A model generated the notes under the pieces. That model was not told the origin of the DNA. It did not search any database and worked only from the letters and a program-made list of their open reading frames with translations. Positions 1 to 8,351 of a DNA stretch of 64,000 bases are shown in pieces (the first letter of the stretch is position 1; each line of letters opens with the position of its first letter). This DNA comes from Cupriavidus neocaledonicus (lineage in GTDB: Bacteria; Pseudomonadota; Gammaproteobacteria; Burkholderiales; Burkholderiaceae), in contig NZ_AQUR01000097.1 in NCBI RefSeq assembly GCF_000372525.1, positions 91,372 through 155,371 on the forward strand. Reading direction: 5' to 3'. Position numbers and translations under genes: made by a program.

Positions 1-439
1 CGCCGCCGCCGTCCAGCTTGGCGATGCTGGTCACATGGCCGGTGCGCACACTGGCTTCGGCGGAATGCACCTGGTTCCACTCCAGCCGCACGATTTCGTC
101 GACCGCCTCGACCGCAAAGCCCTGGGTCGAGCGCGCGTACTCGGTCACCAGCAGGATGCCAAGTCCGGCCCGCGGCTTGCAGCCGACCAGCCGGGGCAGG
201 TCGATCACCGGAATCACCTGCCCGCGGATATCGGCCATGCCGAGGATCGACGGGTCGGCGCCGACCACGGTGGTCACCGGCGGCATCACCAGGATCTCGC
301 GCACCTTGAAGACGTTGATGCCGAACAGCTCCGACTGGCCGGAGTGCTCGGCCTCGCCGAGCCGGAACAGCAGCAGTTCGAACTGGTTGTTGTTGGTGAG
401 GTTGGTCCGTTCGTCGATGTCCCTCATGGAACTGCTCAT
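1..439 (-). CDS. cheV: CheV-type chemotaxis coupling protein (partial, C-terminus off the left edge)
   Basis: Read on the minus strand from ATG at 439, preceded by GGGAG at good spacing. About 146 residues of a CheW-like domain are present: ELFGINVFKVREI, then DIRGQVIPVIDL, GCKP, and TEYARSTQGFAVEAVDEIV. This pattern closely follows the N-terminal half of CheV proteins, which link chemoreceptors to CheA and carry a C-terminal receiver domain. The receiver would lie outside the window, so a plain CheW cannot be excluded, but the wording of the conserved blocks favours CheV. It is divergent from the gntR gene. Confidence 0.8.
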   Translation of the reverse strand, partial: MSSSMRDIDERTNLTNNNQFELLLFRLGEAEHSGQSELFGINVFKVREILVMPPVTTVVGADPSILGMADIRGQVIPVIDLPRLVGCKPRAGLGILLVTEYARSTQGFAVEAVDEIVRLEWNQVHSAEASVRTGHVTSIAKLDGGG

Positions 440-613
440 GCGTTGCTCCCGTGCCGTGCGCGTGGTGTTTGCCGCCATGGTTGTGTCTGCCTGCGGCCGC
501 GGCGGATGGCGGACGGCAGGTGTCATGACCGGATATCGGCGCGCGCCCGTGGGAATTGAGCCGCGCGCGCGCCGCTTGCGCGGATTTCATCGTTCCATAT
601 CCGGATTGCTTCG

Positions 614-642
614 TTCCTTCGGCACGGCATGGTCCATATAGT
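614..642 (+). promoter_or_regulatory. Possible sigma-70 promoter for the gntR gene
   Basis: TTCCTT at 614-619 and TATAGT at 637-642 are separated by 17 bases. The -10 is close to consensus and the -35 is poor. Predicted transcription start is about 30 bases before the ATG at 679. Inference from pattern only. Confidence 0.3.
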
Positions 643-678
643 GACTCCCAACTTGTCATAACACGCTATGTCGATCCG

Positions 679-1539
679 ATGACCTTCCGGACCAACGCGT
701 TGCCCGCCCACGGCGCCGCGGCAGCGCCGGCACCCATGCCGACCCCGTTGCCGCTCTACACGCAGATCAAGGACGCCTTGCGCGCCCGCATCCTGGACGG
801 CACCTATCCGCCGCACCACCAGATGCCGTCGGAGAGTGAACTTGGCGCGAGCTTCGGCGCCAGCCGCATCACCGTGCGCCAGGCGCTGGGCGACCTGCAG
901 AAAGAGGGCCTGATCTTCAAGATCCCCGGCAAGGGCTCCTTTGTCTCCAGGCCGCGCGCTTTCCAGAACGTGACCTCGCTGCAGGGCTTTGCCGAGGCGA
1001 TGTCCGGCATGGGGTACGAGATCCTGAACCAGGTGCGCAGCCTCAAGCGCGTGCCTGCCAGCGGCCACGTTGCCGCGCAGCTGCGCCTGCGTGAAGGCGA
1101 TGCGGTGGTGGAGATCCGGCGCGTGCGCCTGCTCAACCGCGAACCGGTGTCGCTGGAACTGACCTGGGTGCCCGAGGCCGTCGGCCGCCGCCTGCTCAAT
1201 GCCGACCTCGCCACGCGCGACATCTTCCTGATCCTGGAAAACGACTGTGGCGTAAAGCTCGGCCATGCCGACCTGAGCGTCGATGCCATCCTCGCCGACG
1301 ACGAGCTGACCCAGGCGCTGCGCATCCAGGAAGGCGCGCCGGTACTGCGCATCGAACGCCTGACCCACAACGCGCAGGGCACGCCGATCGACTACGAGTT
1401 CCTCTACTTCCGCGGCGACGCGTTTCAGTACCGGCTGCGCGCAGACCGGCACAAGGCAGCGCCCGTCACCAACGCCAACCACACAGCAGGCCGCGCCCGG
1501 CCCCGCAAACCAGCCAGCAAAGGGAAGCCTTCCGCATGA
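679..1539 (+). CDS. GntR family transcriptional regulator (HutC/UTRA subfamily)
   Basis: Predicted DNA-binding repressor of about 286 residues. The N-terminal winged helix (about residues 23-90) shows the family pattern PLYTQIKDALRARI, then PSESELGASFGASRITVRQAL and GKGSFV. The C-terminal half (about 105-250) has UTRA ligand-binding features, ending with IDYEFLYFRGDAFQYRL. The ATG at 679 is chosen because upstream in-frame codons have no family match. The stop overlaps the ATG of the flavoprotein gene at 1536 (ATGA), so the regulator is probably co-transcribed with, and likely controls, the reductase/transporter genes downstream. The C-terminal 30 residues are a basic, low-complexity tail. 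Confidence 0.85.
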   Translation: MTFRTNALPAHGAAAAPAPMPTPLPLYTQIKDALRARILDGTYPPHHQMPSESELGASFGASRITVRQALGDLQKEGLIFKIPGKGSFVSRPRAFQNVTSLQGFAEAMSGMGYEILNQVRSLKRVPASGHVAAQLRLREGDAVVEIRRVRLLNREPVSLELTWVPEAVGRRLLNADLATRDIFLILENDCGVKLGHADLSVDAILADDELTQALRIQEGAPVLRIERLTHNAQGTPIDYEFLYFRGDAFQYRLRADRHKAAPVTNANHTAGRARPRKPASKGKPSA

Positions 1540-3326
1540 ATACCGTGACTTACGAATACGACATCGTTGTCGTCGGCGGCGGCACTGCCGGCCCGATGGC
1601 CGCGATCAAGGCCAAGGAACGCAACCCGGCGCTGCGCGTGCTGCTGCTCGACAAGGCGCATGTCAAGCGCAGCGGCGCCATCTCGATGGGCATGGACGGC
1701 CTCAACAATGCCGTGATCCCCGGCCACGCCACGCCCGAACAGTACACGCGCGAGATCACCGTGGCCAACGACGGCATCGTCGACCAGTCCACCGTCTATG
1801 CCTACGCGCGCCACAGCTTCACTACCATCGAGCAGCTGGACCGCTGGGGCGTGCGTTTCGAGAAGGACGAGACCGGCGACTATGCCGTGAAGAAGGTCCA
1901 CCACATGGGCTCATATGTACTGCCGATGCCCGAAGGACACAACGTCAAGAAGGTGCTGTACCGCCAGCTCAAGCGCGCCCGCGTGGAGATCACCAACCGC
2001 ATCGTGGCCACGCGCGTGCTGACCGACCCGTCCGGCGCCGCCAGCGGCGTGATGGGCTTCGACTGCCGCACCGCGGACTTCCACGTGATCCGCGCACGCG
2101 CCGTGATCCTGTGCTGCGGCGCGGCCGGCCGGCTGGGCCTGCCCGCCTCCGGCTACCTGATGGGAACCTACGAAAACCCCACCAATGCCGGCGACGGCTA
2201 CGCCATGGCTTATCACGCGGGCGCGGCGCTGGCCAACCTGGAGTGCTTCCAGATCAATCCGCTGATCAAGGACTACAACGGGCCCGCCTGCGCCTACGTG
2301 ACCGGTCCGCTGGGCGGCTATACCGCCAACGGCAAGGGCGAGCGCTTTATCGAATGCGATTACTGGAGCGGCCAGATGATGTGGGAGTTCTACCAGGAAC
2401 TGCAGGGCGGCAACGGTCCCGTGTTCCTGAAGCTGGACCACCTGGCCGAAGAGACCATCCAGACCATCGAGACCATCCTGCACACCAACGAGCGCCCCAG
2501 CCGCGGCCAGTTCCATGCCGGGCGCGGCACCGACTACCGCCGGCAGATGGTGGAGATGCATATCTCCGAGATTGGCTTCTGCAGCGGCCACAGTGCCTCC
2601 GGCGTGCATGTGAACGAGCGCGCCGAGACCACGGTGCCGGGCCTCTATGCCGCCGGCGACATGGCCGCGGTGCCACACAACTATATGCTGGGCGCGTTCA
2701 CTTATGGCTGGTTTGCCGGACAGAATGCCGCCGATTACGTGGCGGGCCGCGAGCTGCCCGAGGCGGATGCGGCGCAGGTCGCGGCGGAACGCGCGCGCGT
2801 GTTGGCACCGCTGGCCCGCGCCAGCGGCCTGCCGCCCGCGCAGGTGGAATACAAGCTGCGGCGCATGGTCAACGACTACCTGCAGCCGCCCAAGGTCACG
2901 CGCAAGATGGAAATCGGCCTGCAGCGCTTCGATGCCATCGCCGAAGACATCGGCCAGATCCGCGCCGCCAACCCGCATGAGCTGATGCGCGCGGTCGAGG
3001 TCATGGCCATCCGCGACTGCGCCGAAATGGCGGCGCGCGCCTCGCTGTTCCGCACCGAGAGCCGATGGGGCCTCTACCACCATCGCGTCGACTATCCGCA
3101 GCGCAATGACGCGGACTGGTTCTGCCATACACACCTGAGCAAGGACGGCGCCGGACGCATGGTCAGCCACAAGCGCGCGATCGAACCGTACATCGTCCCG
3201 GTGGCGGGCGACGACGCCACTGCCTACCAGCGGCTGCGCGTTGGCCGTGGCCAGGCTGCCCATCCCGGCACCGAACCCGACATCAAACCCCGCGCCGCAC
3301 TGGCCACCGGCCTCGCTGCCGCCTGA
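1536..3326 (+). CDS. AprA-like FAD flavoprotein (fumarate reductase/APS reductase alpha superfamily)
   Basis: A 596-residue FAD-dependent oxidoreductase. The N-terminal dinucleotide-binding motif VVGGGTAGPMAA is at about residues 12-23, and RSGAISMGMDGLNNAVIPG follows in the position of the AprA segment that holds FAD. LYAAGDMAAVPHNYMLGA, at about residues 369-386, is the second FAD motif. The next gene is a small two-cluster ferredoxin that resembles AprB, so the pair has the architecture of dissimilatory adenylylsulfate reductase. Genes for sat, qmo or dsr are not nearby, and the partner is an organosulfur-type ABC importer, so the true substrate may differ. Genome pipelines usually call such proteins fumarate reductase/succinate dehydrogenase flavoprotein. 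The exact reaction is unknown. Confidence 0.75.
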   Translation: MNTVTYEYDIVVVGGGTAGPMAAIKAKERNPALRVLLLDKAHVKRSGAISMGMDGLNNAVIPGHATPEQYTREITVANDGIVDQSTVYAYARHSFTTIEQLDRWGVRFEKDETGDYAVKKVHHMGSYVLPMPEGHNVKKVLYRQLKRARVEITNRIVATRVLTDPSGAASGVMGFDCRTADFHVIRARAVILCCGAAGRLGLPASGYLMGTYENPTNAGDGYAMAYHAGAALANLECFQINPLIKDYNGPACAYVTGPLGGYTANGKGERFIECDYWSGQMMWEFYQELQGGNGPVFLKLDHLAEETIQTIETILHTNERPSRGQFHAGRGTDYRRQMVEMHISEIGFCSGHSASGVHVNERAETTVPGLYAAGDMAAVPHNYMLGAFTYGWFAGQNAADYVAGRELPEADAAQVAAERARVLAPLARASGLPPAQVEYKLRRMVNDYLQPPKVTRKMEIGLQRFDAIAEDIGQIRAANPHELMRAVEVMAIRDCAEMAARASLFRTESRWGLYHHRVDYPQRNDADWFCHTHLSKDGAGRMVSHKRAIEPYIVPVAGDDATAYQRLRVGRGQAAHPGTEPDIKPRAALATGLAAA

Positions 3327-3339
3327 AGGAAACCTCGCC

Positions 3340-3585
3340 ATGGCCTACACCCCGCATGAAATCGCCCAGCGCACCAGCGCGCCGGTGACCATCGACGAAG
3401 ACAAGTGCATCGCCGACAAGGGCTGCACCGTGTGCGTCGATGTCTGCCCGATGGATCTGCTGGCCATCGACCTGGCCAAGGGCAAGGCTTATATGCAGTT
3501 CGACGAATGCTGGTACTGCATGCCCTGCGAAAAGGACTGCCCGACGGGCGCGGTACGGGTCGAGATCCCGTACCTGTTGCGTTGA
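3340..3585 (+). CDS. AprB-like two-[4Fe-4S] ferredoxin
   Basis: An 81-residue iron-sulfur protein with AAGGA ahead of its ATG. Cysteines 23, 29, 32 and 36 form C-x5-C-x2-C-x3-CP, and cysteines 57, 60, 63 and 67 form C-x2-C-x2-C-x3-CP. The longer spacing in the first motif and the CWYCMPCEKDCPTGAVRVE block match the beta subunit of adenylylsulfate reductase better than ordinary bacterial ferredoxins. It lacks the C-terminal tail that AprB wraps around AprA. It lies 13 bases after the flavoprotein and probably passes electrons to or from its FAD. Confidence 0.8.
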   Translation: MAYTPHEIAQRTSAPVTIDEDKCIADKGCTVCVDVCPMDLLAIDLAKGKAYMQFDECWYCMPCEKDCPTGAVRVEIPYLLR

Positions 3586-3625
3586 TTGCCAAGCTTCATG
3601 ACCACAGCCCCACCGAGATAGCCCC

Positions 3626-5047
3626 ATGAAAGCCTTTTCCAGCATCCCGCTGCTGCTGGCGCTGGGCGCCGCCAGCCTGGCCGGCGCTGCCCGCGCCGAA
3701 ACCATCCGCGTCGCCATCGGTACGCAGGACACCACCATCAACTGCGCCACCGGCGGCCTGCTGATCCGCGAACTGAAGCTGCTCGACAAATACCTGCCGC
3801 GCACCGGCAAGTACAAGGACGTCAGCTACGACGTGCAATGGAAGAACTTCACCTCCGGCCCGCCGCTGACCAACGAGATGGTGGCCGACAAGCTCGATCT
3901 CGGCGTGATGGCGGATTTTCCCGGCTCGCTCAACGCCGCGGCGTTCCAGAAGGCCGGCAAGAAGAGCCTGTTTATCGCGCCGCTGTCAGGCAACGCGATC
4001 GGCACCGGCAACGGCATCGTGGTGCCCGCCGATTCCCCGGTCCAGTCGCTGGCGGAGCTCAAGGGCAAGACCATCTCGGTGCCGTTCGGCTCGACCGCGC
4101 ACGGCATGCTGCTGCGCGCGATAAAGCGCCAGGGCTGGGACCCGGACAAGGACGTGACGCTGGTGTCGCAGTCGCCCGAGGTCGGCGGCTCGGCACTGCA
4201 GGCGCACAAGGTGGATGGCCATGCCAACTTCGTGCCGTTCCCCGAGTTGTTCGCGTTCCGCGGCTTTGCGCGCAAGATCTATGACGGCTCCCAGGCCGAG
4301 GCGCCCACCTTCCACGGCGCGCTGGTGAGCGCGGAGTATGCGCACAAGTATCCGGAGATCGTGGTGGCCTATCTGCGCGCCGCCATCGAGGCCGACCGCC
4401 TGATGGCGGCGGAGCCCGAGAAATACAGCGAACTGATTGCCAGGGTGACCGGCATCGACGCCGAGGTGGACTACCTGTTCCATGGCCCGCTCGGCCTGCA
4501 GAACCGCGACTACACCTGGAAGCCGGAGTACCGGCAGGCGCTGCAGACCTCGATCGAAACGCTGAAGCTGCTCAAGCGTACCGATGCCGACCTGAGCGCC
4601 GACGCCGTGATCGACGACCGCTACATCCGCGAAGCGTTCCGGCTTGAAGGCCTGGACTATGAGGCGCGCCTGAAGTCCTACGACAAGCAGCCGCTCGCGG
4701 CCCGGGACGCGGACAGCGGCAAGCCCATCGCCGAGCCCAGGCTGGCCGCGCAGCTGTGGCTGCGGGGCGAGCCCACGGTGCGCGCCTATGCCTCGCCGGC
4801 GGCAGCGTTCGCCGCGCTCAGGCAGGCGGCGAAGGCGGGCAAGCCGGCGCGCGTGGTGTATGTGCATGACCGCAATACCGGCCTGAAGCTGCTGGCCAAC
4901 AAGGCGTGGTATGTGCAGGACGGCAAGGGACAGGTCAGCGCCTTCCTGCTCAAGGGCTCCGCCGACGGCTGGGCCAGGGCCAATGGCGGCAAGGTGCGCG
5001 ACTTCGCCGCAGTCAGCGGCGCGGCCGTCGCCGTGGCCAGCAACTGA
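3626..5047 (+). CDS. NitT/TauT-type ABC substrate-binding protein with C-terminal NosL-like region
   Basis: A 473-residue exported protein. Residues 1-25 are a Sec signal peptide ending ARAE. The body (about 30-350) is a periplasmic binding fold of the nitrate/sulfonate/taurine family, with typical phrases such as LGVMADFPG, GKTISVPFGSTAHGMLLRA and NFVPFPE. The family is usually 310-340 residues long. Here roughly 100 extra residues follow. Residues about 405-465 contain VVYVHDRNTGLKLLANKAWYV and then SADGWARANGGKVRDF, which look like the NosL copper-chaperone family. It is followed by the matching permease and ATPase genes. Substrate is unknown; an organosulfur or thiol compound is a guess from the neighbours. 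Confidence 0.8.
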   Translation: MKAFSSIPLLLALGAASLAGAARAETIRVAIGTQDTTINCATGGLLIRELKLLDKYLPRTGKYKDVSYDVQWKNFTSGPPLTNEMVADKLDLGVMADFPGSLNAAAFQKAGKKSLFIAPLSGNAIGTGNGIVVPADSPVQSLAELKGKTISVPFGSTAHGMLLRAIKRQGWDPDKDVTLVSQSPEVGGSALQAHKVDGHANFVPFPELFAFRGFARKIYDGSQAEAPTFHGALVSAEYAHKYPEIVVAYLRAAIEADRLMAAEPEKYSELIARVTGIDAEVDYLFHGPLGLQNRDYTWKPEYRQALQTSIETLKLLKRTDADLSADAVIDDRYIREAFRLEGLDYEARLKSYDKQPLAARDADSGKPIAEPRLAAQLWLRGEPTVRAYASPAAAFAALRQAAKAGKPARVVYVHDRNTGLKLLANKAWYVQDGKGQVSAFLLKGSADGWARANGGKVRDFAAVSGAAVAVASN

Positions 5048-5063
5048 TACCCGGAGCGCGACG

Positions 5064-5909
5064 ATGAGCGCAATCACGCTTGAAGCCGGGCCGCCCCCGG
5101 TGGCGCCGGCGATGGCCGGCGCGGCACGCGCCCGGCTGGCGCGCTGGCTGGTGCGCCTGGCCGCGCTGGCGAGCTGCATCGTGCTGTGGCAGCTGGCTTC
5201 GTCGCAGCGGGCCCACCTTGGCCTCGTTACCTTCGCCAACGTGCCCGCGCCCAGCGAGGTGGTGCCGGCGGCCTGGCAGCTGTTGCAGTCGCCCAAGCTG
5301 GTGCTGCACCTGGGCAACAGCCTCTACCGCGTGTTTGCCGGCTTCGGCGCGGCGGCCGCGGCAGGCATCGTGCTCGGCATGGCCATCGGCCGCTCGCGCT
5401 GGCTGGAAGACCTGCTGCTACCGCCGCTTGAGGTGCTTCGCCCGATTCCCGGCGTGGCGTGGATTCCGCTGGCAATCCTGATGTTCCCTTCTTCGGAACT
5501 GAGCATGATCTTCATCACCTTTATCGGGGCGCTGTTCCCGATCCTGCTCAATACCATCCACGGCGTGGAACGCACCGATCCGCGGCTGATCGCCACGGCG
5601 CGCAGCCTGGGTGCGCGCCGCTGGACCGTCTTCCCCGAAGTGCTGTTGCCTGCCGCCCTGCCCAGCATCGTCACGGGCCTGGCGATCGGCATGGGCACGT
5701 CCTGGTTCTGCCTGGTCACTGCCGAGATGATCGCGGGACAGTACGGCATCGGCTACTACACGTGGGAAGCCTACAACCTGCAGAACTATGCGGATATCGT
5801 GGTCGGCATGCTGCTCATCGGCGCCTTCGGCATGGGCAGCAGCGCGCTGATCAAGCGCACCGGCGCGTGGCTGATGCCATGGACCCGCCTGCAGCAGGAG
5901 CGCGCATGA
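5064..5909 (+). CDS. ABC transporter permease, NitT/TauT family
   Basis: A 281-residue inner-membrane protein with about six hydrophobic segments. The permease EAA loop that contacts the ATPase is visible near residue 175 (RLIATARSLGARRWTVFPEV, then LPAALPSIVTG). Start chosen at ATG 5064 behind CGGAGCG. Its stop overlaps the ATG of the ATPase gene, so translation is probably coupled. It forms the channel of the importer encoded by 3626-6712. Confidence 0.88.
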   Translation: MSAITLEAGPPPVAPAMAGAARARLARWLVRLAALASCIVLWQLASSQRAHLGLVTFANVPAPSEVVPAAWQLLQSPKLVLHLGNSLYRVFAGFGAAAAAGIVLGMAIGRSRWLEDLLLPPLEVLRPIPGVAWIPLAILMFPSSELSMIFITFIGALFPILLNTIHGVERTDPRLIATARSLGARRWTVFPEVLLPAALPSIVTGLAIGMGTSWFCLVTAEMIAGQYGIGYYTWEAYNLQNYADIVVGMLLIGAFGMGSSALIKRTGAWLMPWTRLQQERA

Positions 5910-6712
5910 GCAGCCCGCCGATCCGCGCGGGCCAACTGCAGGTGCGCGGCCTGGATGTGGCGCTGGGCCAGGGCGAGACCGGCTTTACCGCCGTCCAACA
6001 GCTTTCCATCGACATTCCCGCCGGGCAGTTCGTCTGCATCCTGGGCCCATCGGGCTGCGGCAAGTCCACGCTGCTGGGCGCCATCGCCGGCCACTTGCGG
6101 CCGGCGGCGGGCGAGATCCTGCTCGACGGGGCGCTGGTGCGAGGCCCCGCGCCGGAGCGCGGGCTGGTATTCCAGCAGCACTCGCTGTTCCCATGGAAGC
6201 GCGTGCTCGACAACGTCGGCTTCGGCCTGAAGATGCGGGGCATGCCCGCCGCCGAGCGCAGACGCGAGGCGCAGGCCCTGCTGGATCTGGTCGGCCTGGG
6301 CAGCTTCGCGCAGCGCTATCCCGCCCAGCTCTCCGGCGGCATGCAGCAGCGCGTGGAGATCGCGCGCGTGCTGATCAACCGGCCGCGCGTGCTGCTGATG
6401 GACGAGCCCTTCGGCGCGCTCGACGCGCAGACCCGCGCCCATATGCAGGCGCTGCTGCTCGACGTCTGGACGCAGATGCGCACCACCGTGGTCTTTGTCA
6501 CCCATGACATCGACGAGGCGCTGTTCCTGGCCGACCGCGTGCTGGTGATGTCTCAGCGGCCCGGACGCATCCTGGAGGATATCGCCGTCCCCTTCGAGCG
6601 GCCGCGCCGCGCCGAACGGATGACCGATGACGATTTCATCCGGCTCAAGCGCCGCTGCCGCGGCCTGCTGCATCACCACGCCGACGCCGGCGCACTCGCG
6701 TCTGGCGCCTGA
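5906..6712 (+). CDS. ABC transporter ATP-binding protein, NitT/TauT family
   Basis: A 268-residue ATPase. Walker A GPSGCGKST is at residues 47-55, a Q-loop FQQHSLFPW follows, the signature LSGGMQQR is near 145, and Walker B LLMDEPFGALD is near 165 with the switch histidine in VTHDIDEA. Closest in style to TauB/SsuB/NrtD proteins. ATG overlaps the permease stop (ATGA). It powers import of the ligand delivered by the binding protein at 3626-5047. Confidence 0.9.
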   Translation: MSSPPIRAGQLQVRGLDVALGQGETGFTAVQQLSIDIPAGQFVCILGPSGCGKSTLLGAIAGHLRPAAGEILLDGALVRGPAPERGLVFQQHSLFPWKRVLDNVGFGLKMRGMPAAERRREAQALLDLVGLGSFAQRYPAQLSGGMQQRVEIARVLINRPRVLLMDEPFGALDAQTRAHMQALLLDVWTQMRTTVVFVTHDIDEALFLADRVLVMSQRPGRILEDIAVPFERPRRAERMTDDDFIRLKRRCRGLLHHHADAGALASGA

Positions 6713-6738
6713 CTCCCATATCGACCCGGCTGAAATCC

Positions 6739-7737
6739 ATGTCACACGCTTGCGTCTTGCCTGACCGTTCCCTGTCGGAACCCGATCCCGCCATCGCCGT
6801 ACTGGCGCTGCGCCTCTCCGACCCCGACCCCGCCGTGCGCCGCGTGGCGGTGCTGCAACTGGCCGACCTGGAAGACGAAGACGGCGTGCCGCTGCTGCTG
6901 CAACGGCTGCAATCCGACCCGGCGCAGGCCGTGCGCGCCGAGGCCGCGCGCACGCTGGCCAGCTGGGAGCGGCATGCGGTGGTGCAGGCCCTGGCCACGA
7001 CCCTGGCCGATCCGGTCCGCGAGGTCGCGCAAGCCGCTGCGCAAGCGCTGTCAGAACTGAAAGACCCGGCTTCCGGCGCCGCCCTGCTGCCCTGGGTCAC
7101 GCACGCCGACCCCTTTGTGCGGGCCTGCGCCTGGCGCGGCCTGCGCGAACTGCGCCATGCGGCCGGGTTCGATGCGGCCATGGCGGCCCTGTCCGACACC
7201 GCCGCGCCGGTGCGGCGCGAAGCCGTGGCCGTGCTGGGCTGGCTCAGGCGCAGCGAAGCCCTGCCTGCGCTGGCCCGGGCCGCCACCGGCGACACCGACG
7301 CCGAAGTGCGGCGCGCCGCCGCCGGCGCGCTCGGCCTGGCCGCCGATCCGGCAGCGTGCGAGGCCTTGCTCGCGGCCTTGCGCGACGACGCCTGGCAGGT
7401 ACGCGAAGAAGCCGCGCAGACGCTGGGAAAACTGAAGTTCGCCGAAGCCGTGCAGCCTCTGATCGGCGCACTGGAAGACCCCTACTGGCAGGTGCGCCTG
7501 CAGGCCGCCAGGGCGCTGGGCAAGCTGCGCGACCGCGCCGCGCTGCAGCCGCTGGCGCTGCAGCTCGGCCACGCCATCAGCAACCTGCGCAAGGAGGCCG
7601 CGCTGTCGCTCGGGAGCTTGCAGGATCCCGCAGCGCTGGCAGCCCTGAGCGCAGCGGCGCACGATGCCGATCCGGAGGTACGCAAGGCCGTGCGCATTGC
7701 GCTGGCGCAGATCGGTACACCACTTAATGCGGCGTGA
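6739..7737 (+). CDS. HEAT-repeat (PBS lyase type) protein
   Basis: A 332-residue protein made almost wholly of about nine short helical repeats of roughly 31 residues with the pattern DPxxxVRxxAAxALGxLxDxxAxxxL. Examples are DPAVRRVAVLQLADLEDED, DAWQVREEAAQTLGKLK and DPYWQVRLQAARALGKLRD. No signal peptide is seen. HEAT-like repeats of this kind act in phycobilin lyases and as protein-binding scaffolds or cofactor-insertion helpers. Starting 26 bases after the transporter ATPase, it may help mature or hold the flavoprotein/ferredoxin pair. That role is inference; no catalytic residues are recognised. Confidence 0.8.
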   Translation: MSHACVLPDRSLSEPDPAIAVLALRLSDPDPAVRRVAVLQLADLEDEDGVPLLLQRLQSDPAQAVRAEAARTLASWERHAVVQALATTLADPVREVAQAAAQALSELKDPASGAALLPWVTHADPFVRACAWRGLRELRHAAGFDAAMAALSDTAAPVRREAVAVLGWLRRSEALPALARAATGDTDAEVRRAAAGALGLAADPAACEALLAALRDDAWQVREEAAQTLGKLKFAEAVQPLIGALEDPYWQVRLQAARALGKLRDRAALQPLALQLGHAISNLRKEAALSLGSLQDPAALAALSAAAHDADPEVRKAVRIALAQIGTPLNAA

Positions 7738-7739
7738 GC

Positions 7740-8018
7740 ATGCTGGTCCCGTCGCGGCTTGAACTGGCGCCTGCCGAAGGGGTGTTGCGCATCGACTGGC
7801 CGGATGGACGGCGCCAGTCACTCGATCACGCACGGCTGCGCCAGGCATGCCGTTGCGCCGCGTGCCGGAGCGGGCCGGCCGGGGCGGCGGTCGGGCAGGC
7901 GCTCGACCAAGCGGTCCGCATCGTTGCGGTGCAGGACATGGGCTACGGCATCCAGCTGATCTTCAATGACGGACATGACCGCGGCATCTATCCATGGCGC
8001 TATCTCGAAACGCTTTAG
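7740..8018 (+). CDS. DUF971 (GBBH-like N-terminal domain) protein
   Basis: A 92-residue protein matching the DUF971 domain, the small domain also found at the N-terminus of gamma-butyrobetaine hydroxylases. Visible features are LRIDWPDGRRQSL, LRQACRCAACRSG with three cysteines, and a C-terminal GIYPWRYLETL. A GTG at 7734 overlapping the HEAT-gene stop is an alternative start; ATG 7740 is preferred. DUF971 proteins often accompany iron-sulfur or Mrp-type proteins, but their function is not established. Last gene of the 679-8018 set. Confidence 0.8.
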   Translation: MLVPSRLELAPAEGVLRIDWPDGRRQSLDHARLRQACRCAACRSGPAGAAVGQALDQAVRIVAVQDMGYGIQLIFNDGHDRGIYPWRYLETL

Positions 8019-8063
8019 GTTGATGGGCGTGCAAGCGGCATGCAAGCGGCCGCTACCCGCTCG

Positions 8064-8324
8064 CTACCCGCCCGCCAGCGCCTGCAGGATATGCACTTCG
8101 TCGGTCTCCTGCAGCGGCGCATCCAGCCGCATCAGCTGGGTGCGGTTGACGAACACGCGGATATACGGCCGCAGCTTGCCTTGCTCGTCGACAATGCGAA
8201 AGCGCATGCCGGGAAACTGGCGGTCGAGGTCGTCAAGCAGCTCACCGATGCTGGCGCCATGGGCTTCGACATATTCGCGCTGTCCGGTGTAGGAGAAGAG
8301 CGGCGTCGCGATGCGGATCTGCAT
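8064..8324 (-). CDS. MoaD/ThiS-family small protein
   Basis: An 86-residue beta-grasp protein. MQIRIATPLFSYTGQREYV, GELLDDLDRQFPGMRFRIVD and IRVFVNRTQ fit the MoaD/ThiS ubiquitin-like fold. The C-terminus ends LQALAGG, so the terminal Gly-Gly used for adenylation and sulfur transfer is present. The ATG at 8324 is chosen because GGAG lies seven bases before it; a longer start at 8345 lacks this. It lies 27 bases after the beta-propeller gene and is co-transcribed with it. This propeller/MoaD pairing recurs in other bacterial genomes (recollection, not checked); its role is unknown. Confidence 0.75.
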   Translation of the reverse strand: MQIRIATPLFSYTGQREYVEAHGASIGELLDDLDRQFPGMRFRIVDEQGKLRPYIRVFVNRTQLMRLDAPLQETDEVHILQALAGG

Positions 8325-8351
8325 GGGTATCTCCGGATCGGCCAATCACCA

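Noticed and set aside
8041..8075. Short tandem repeat (CGCTACCCGC/TCGCTACCCGC)
   Set aside because: Only two imperfect copies at the end of a gene; no sign of a CRISPR or other array. No CRISPR array was seen in the window.
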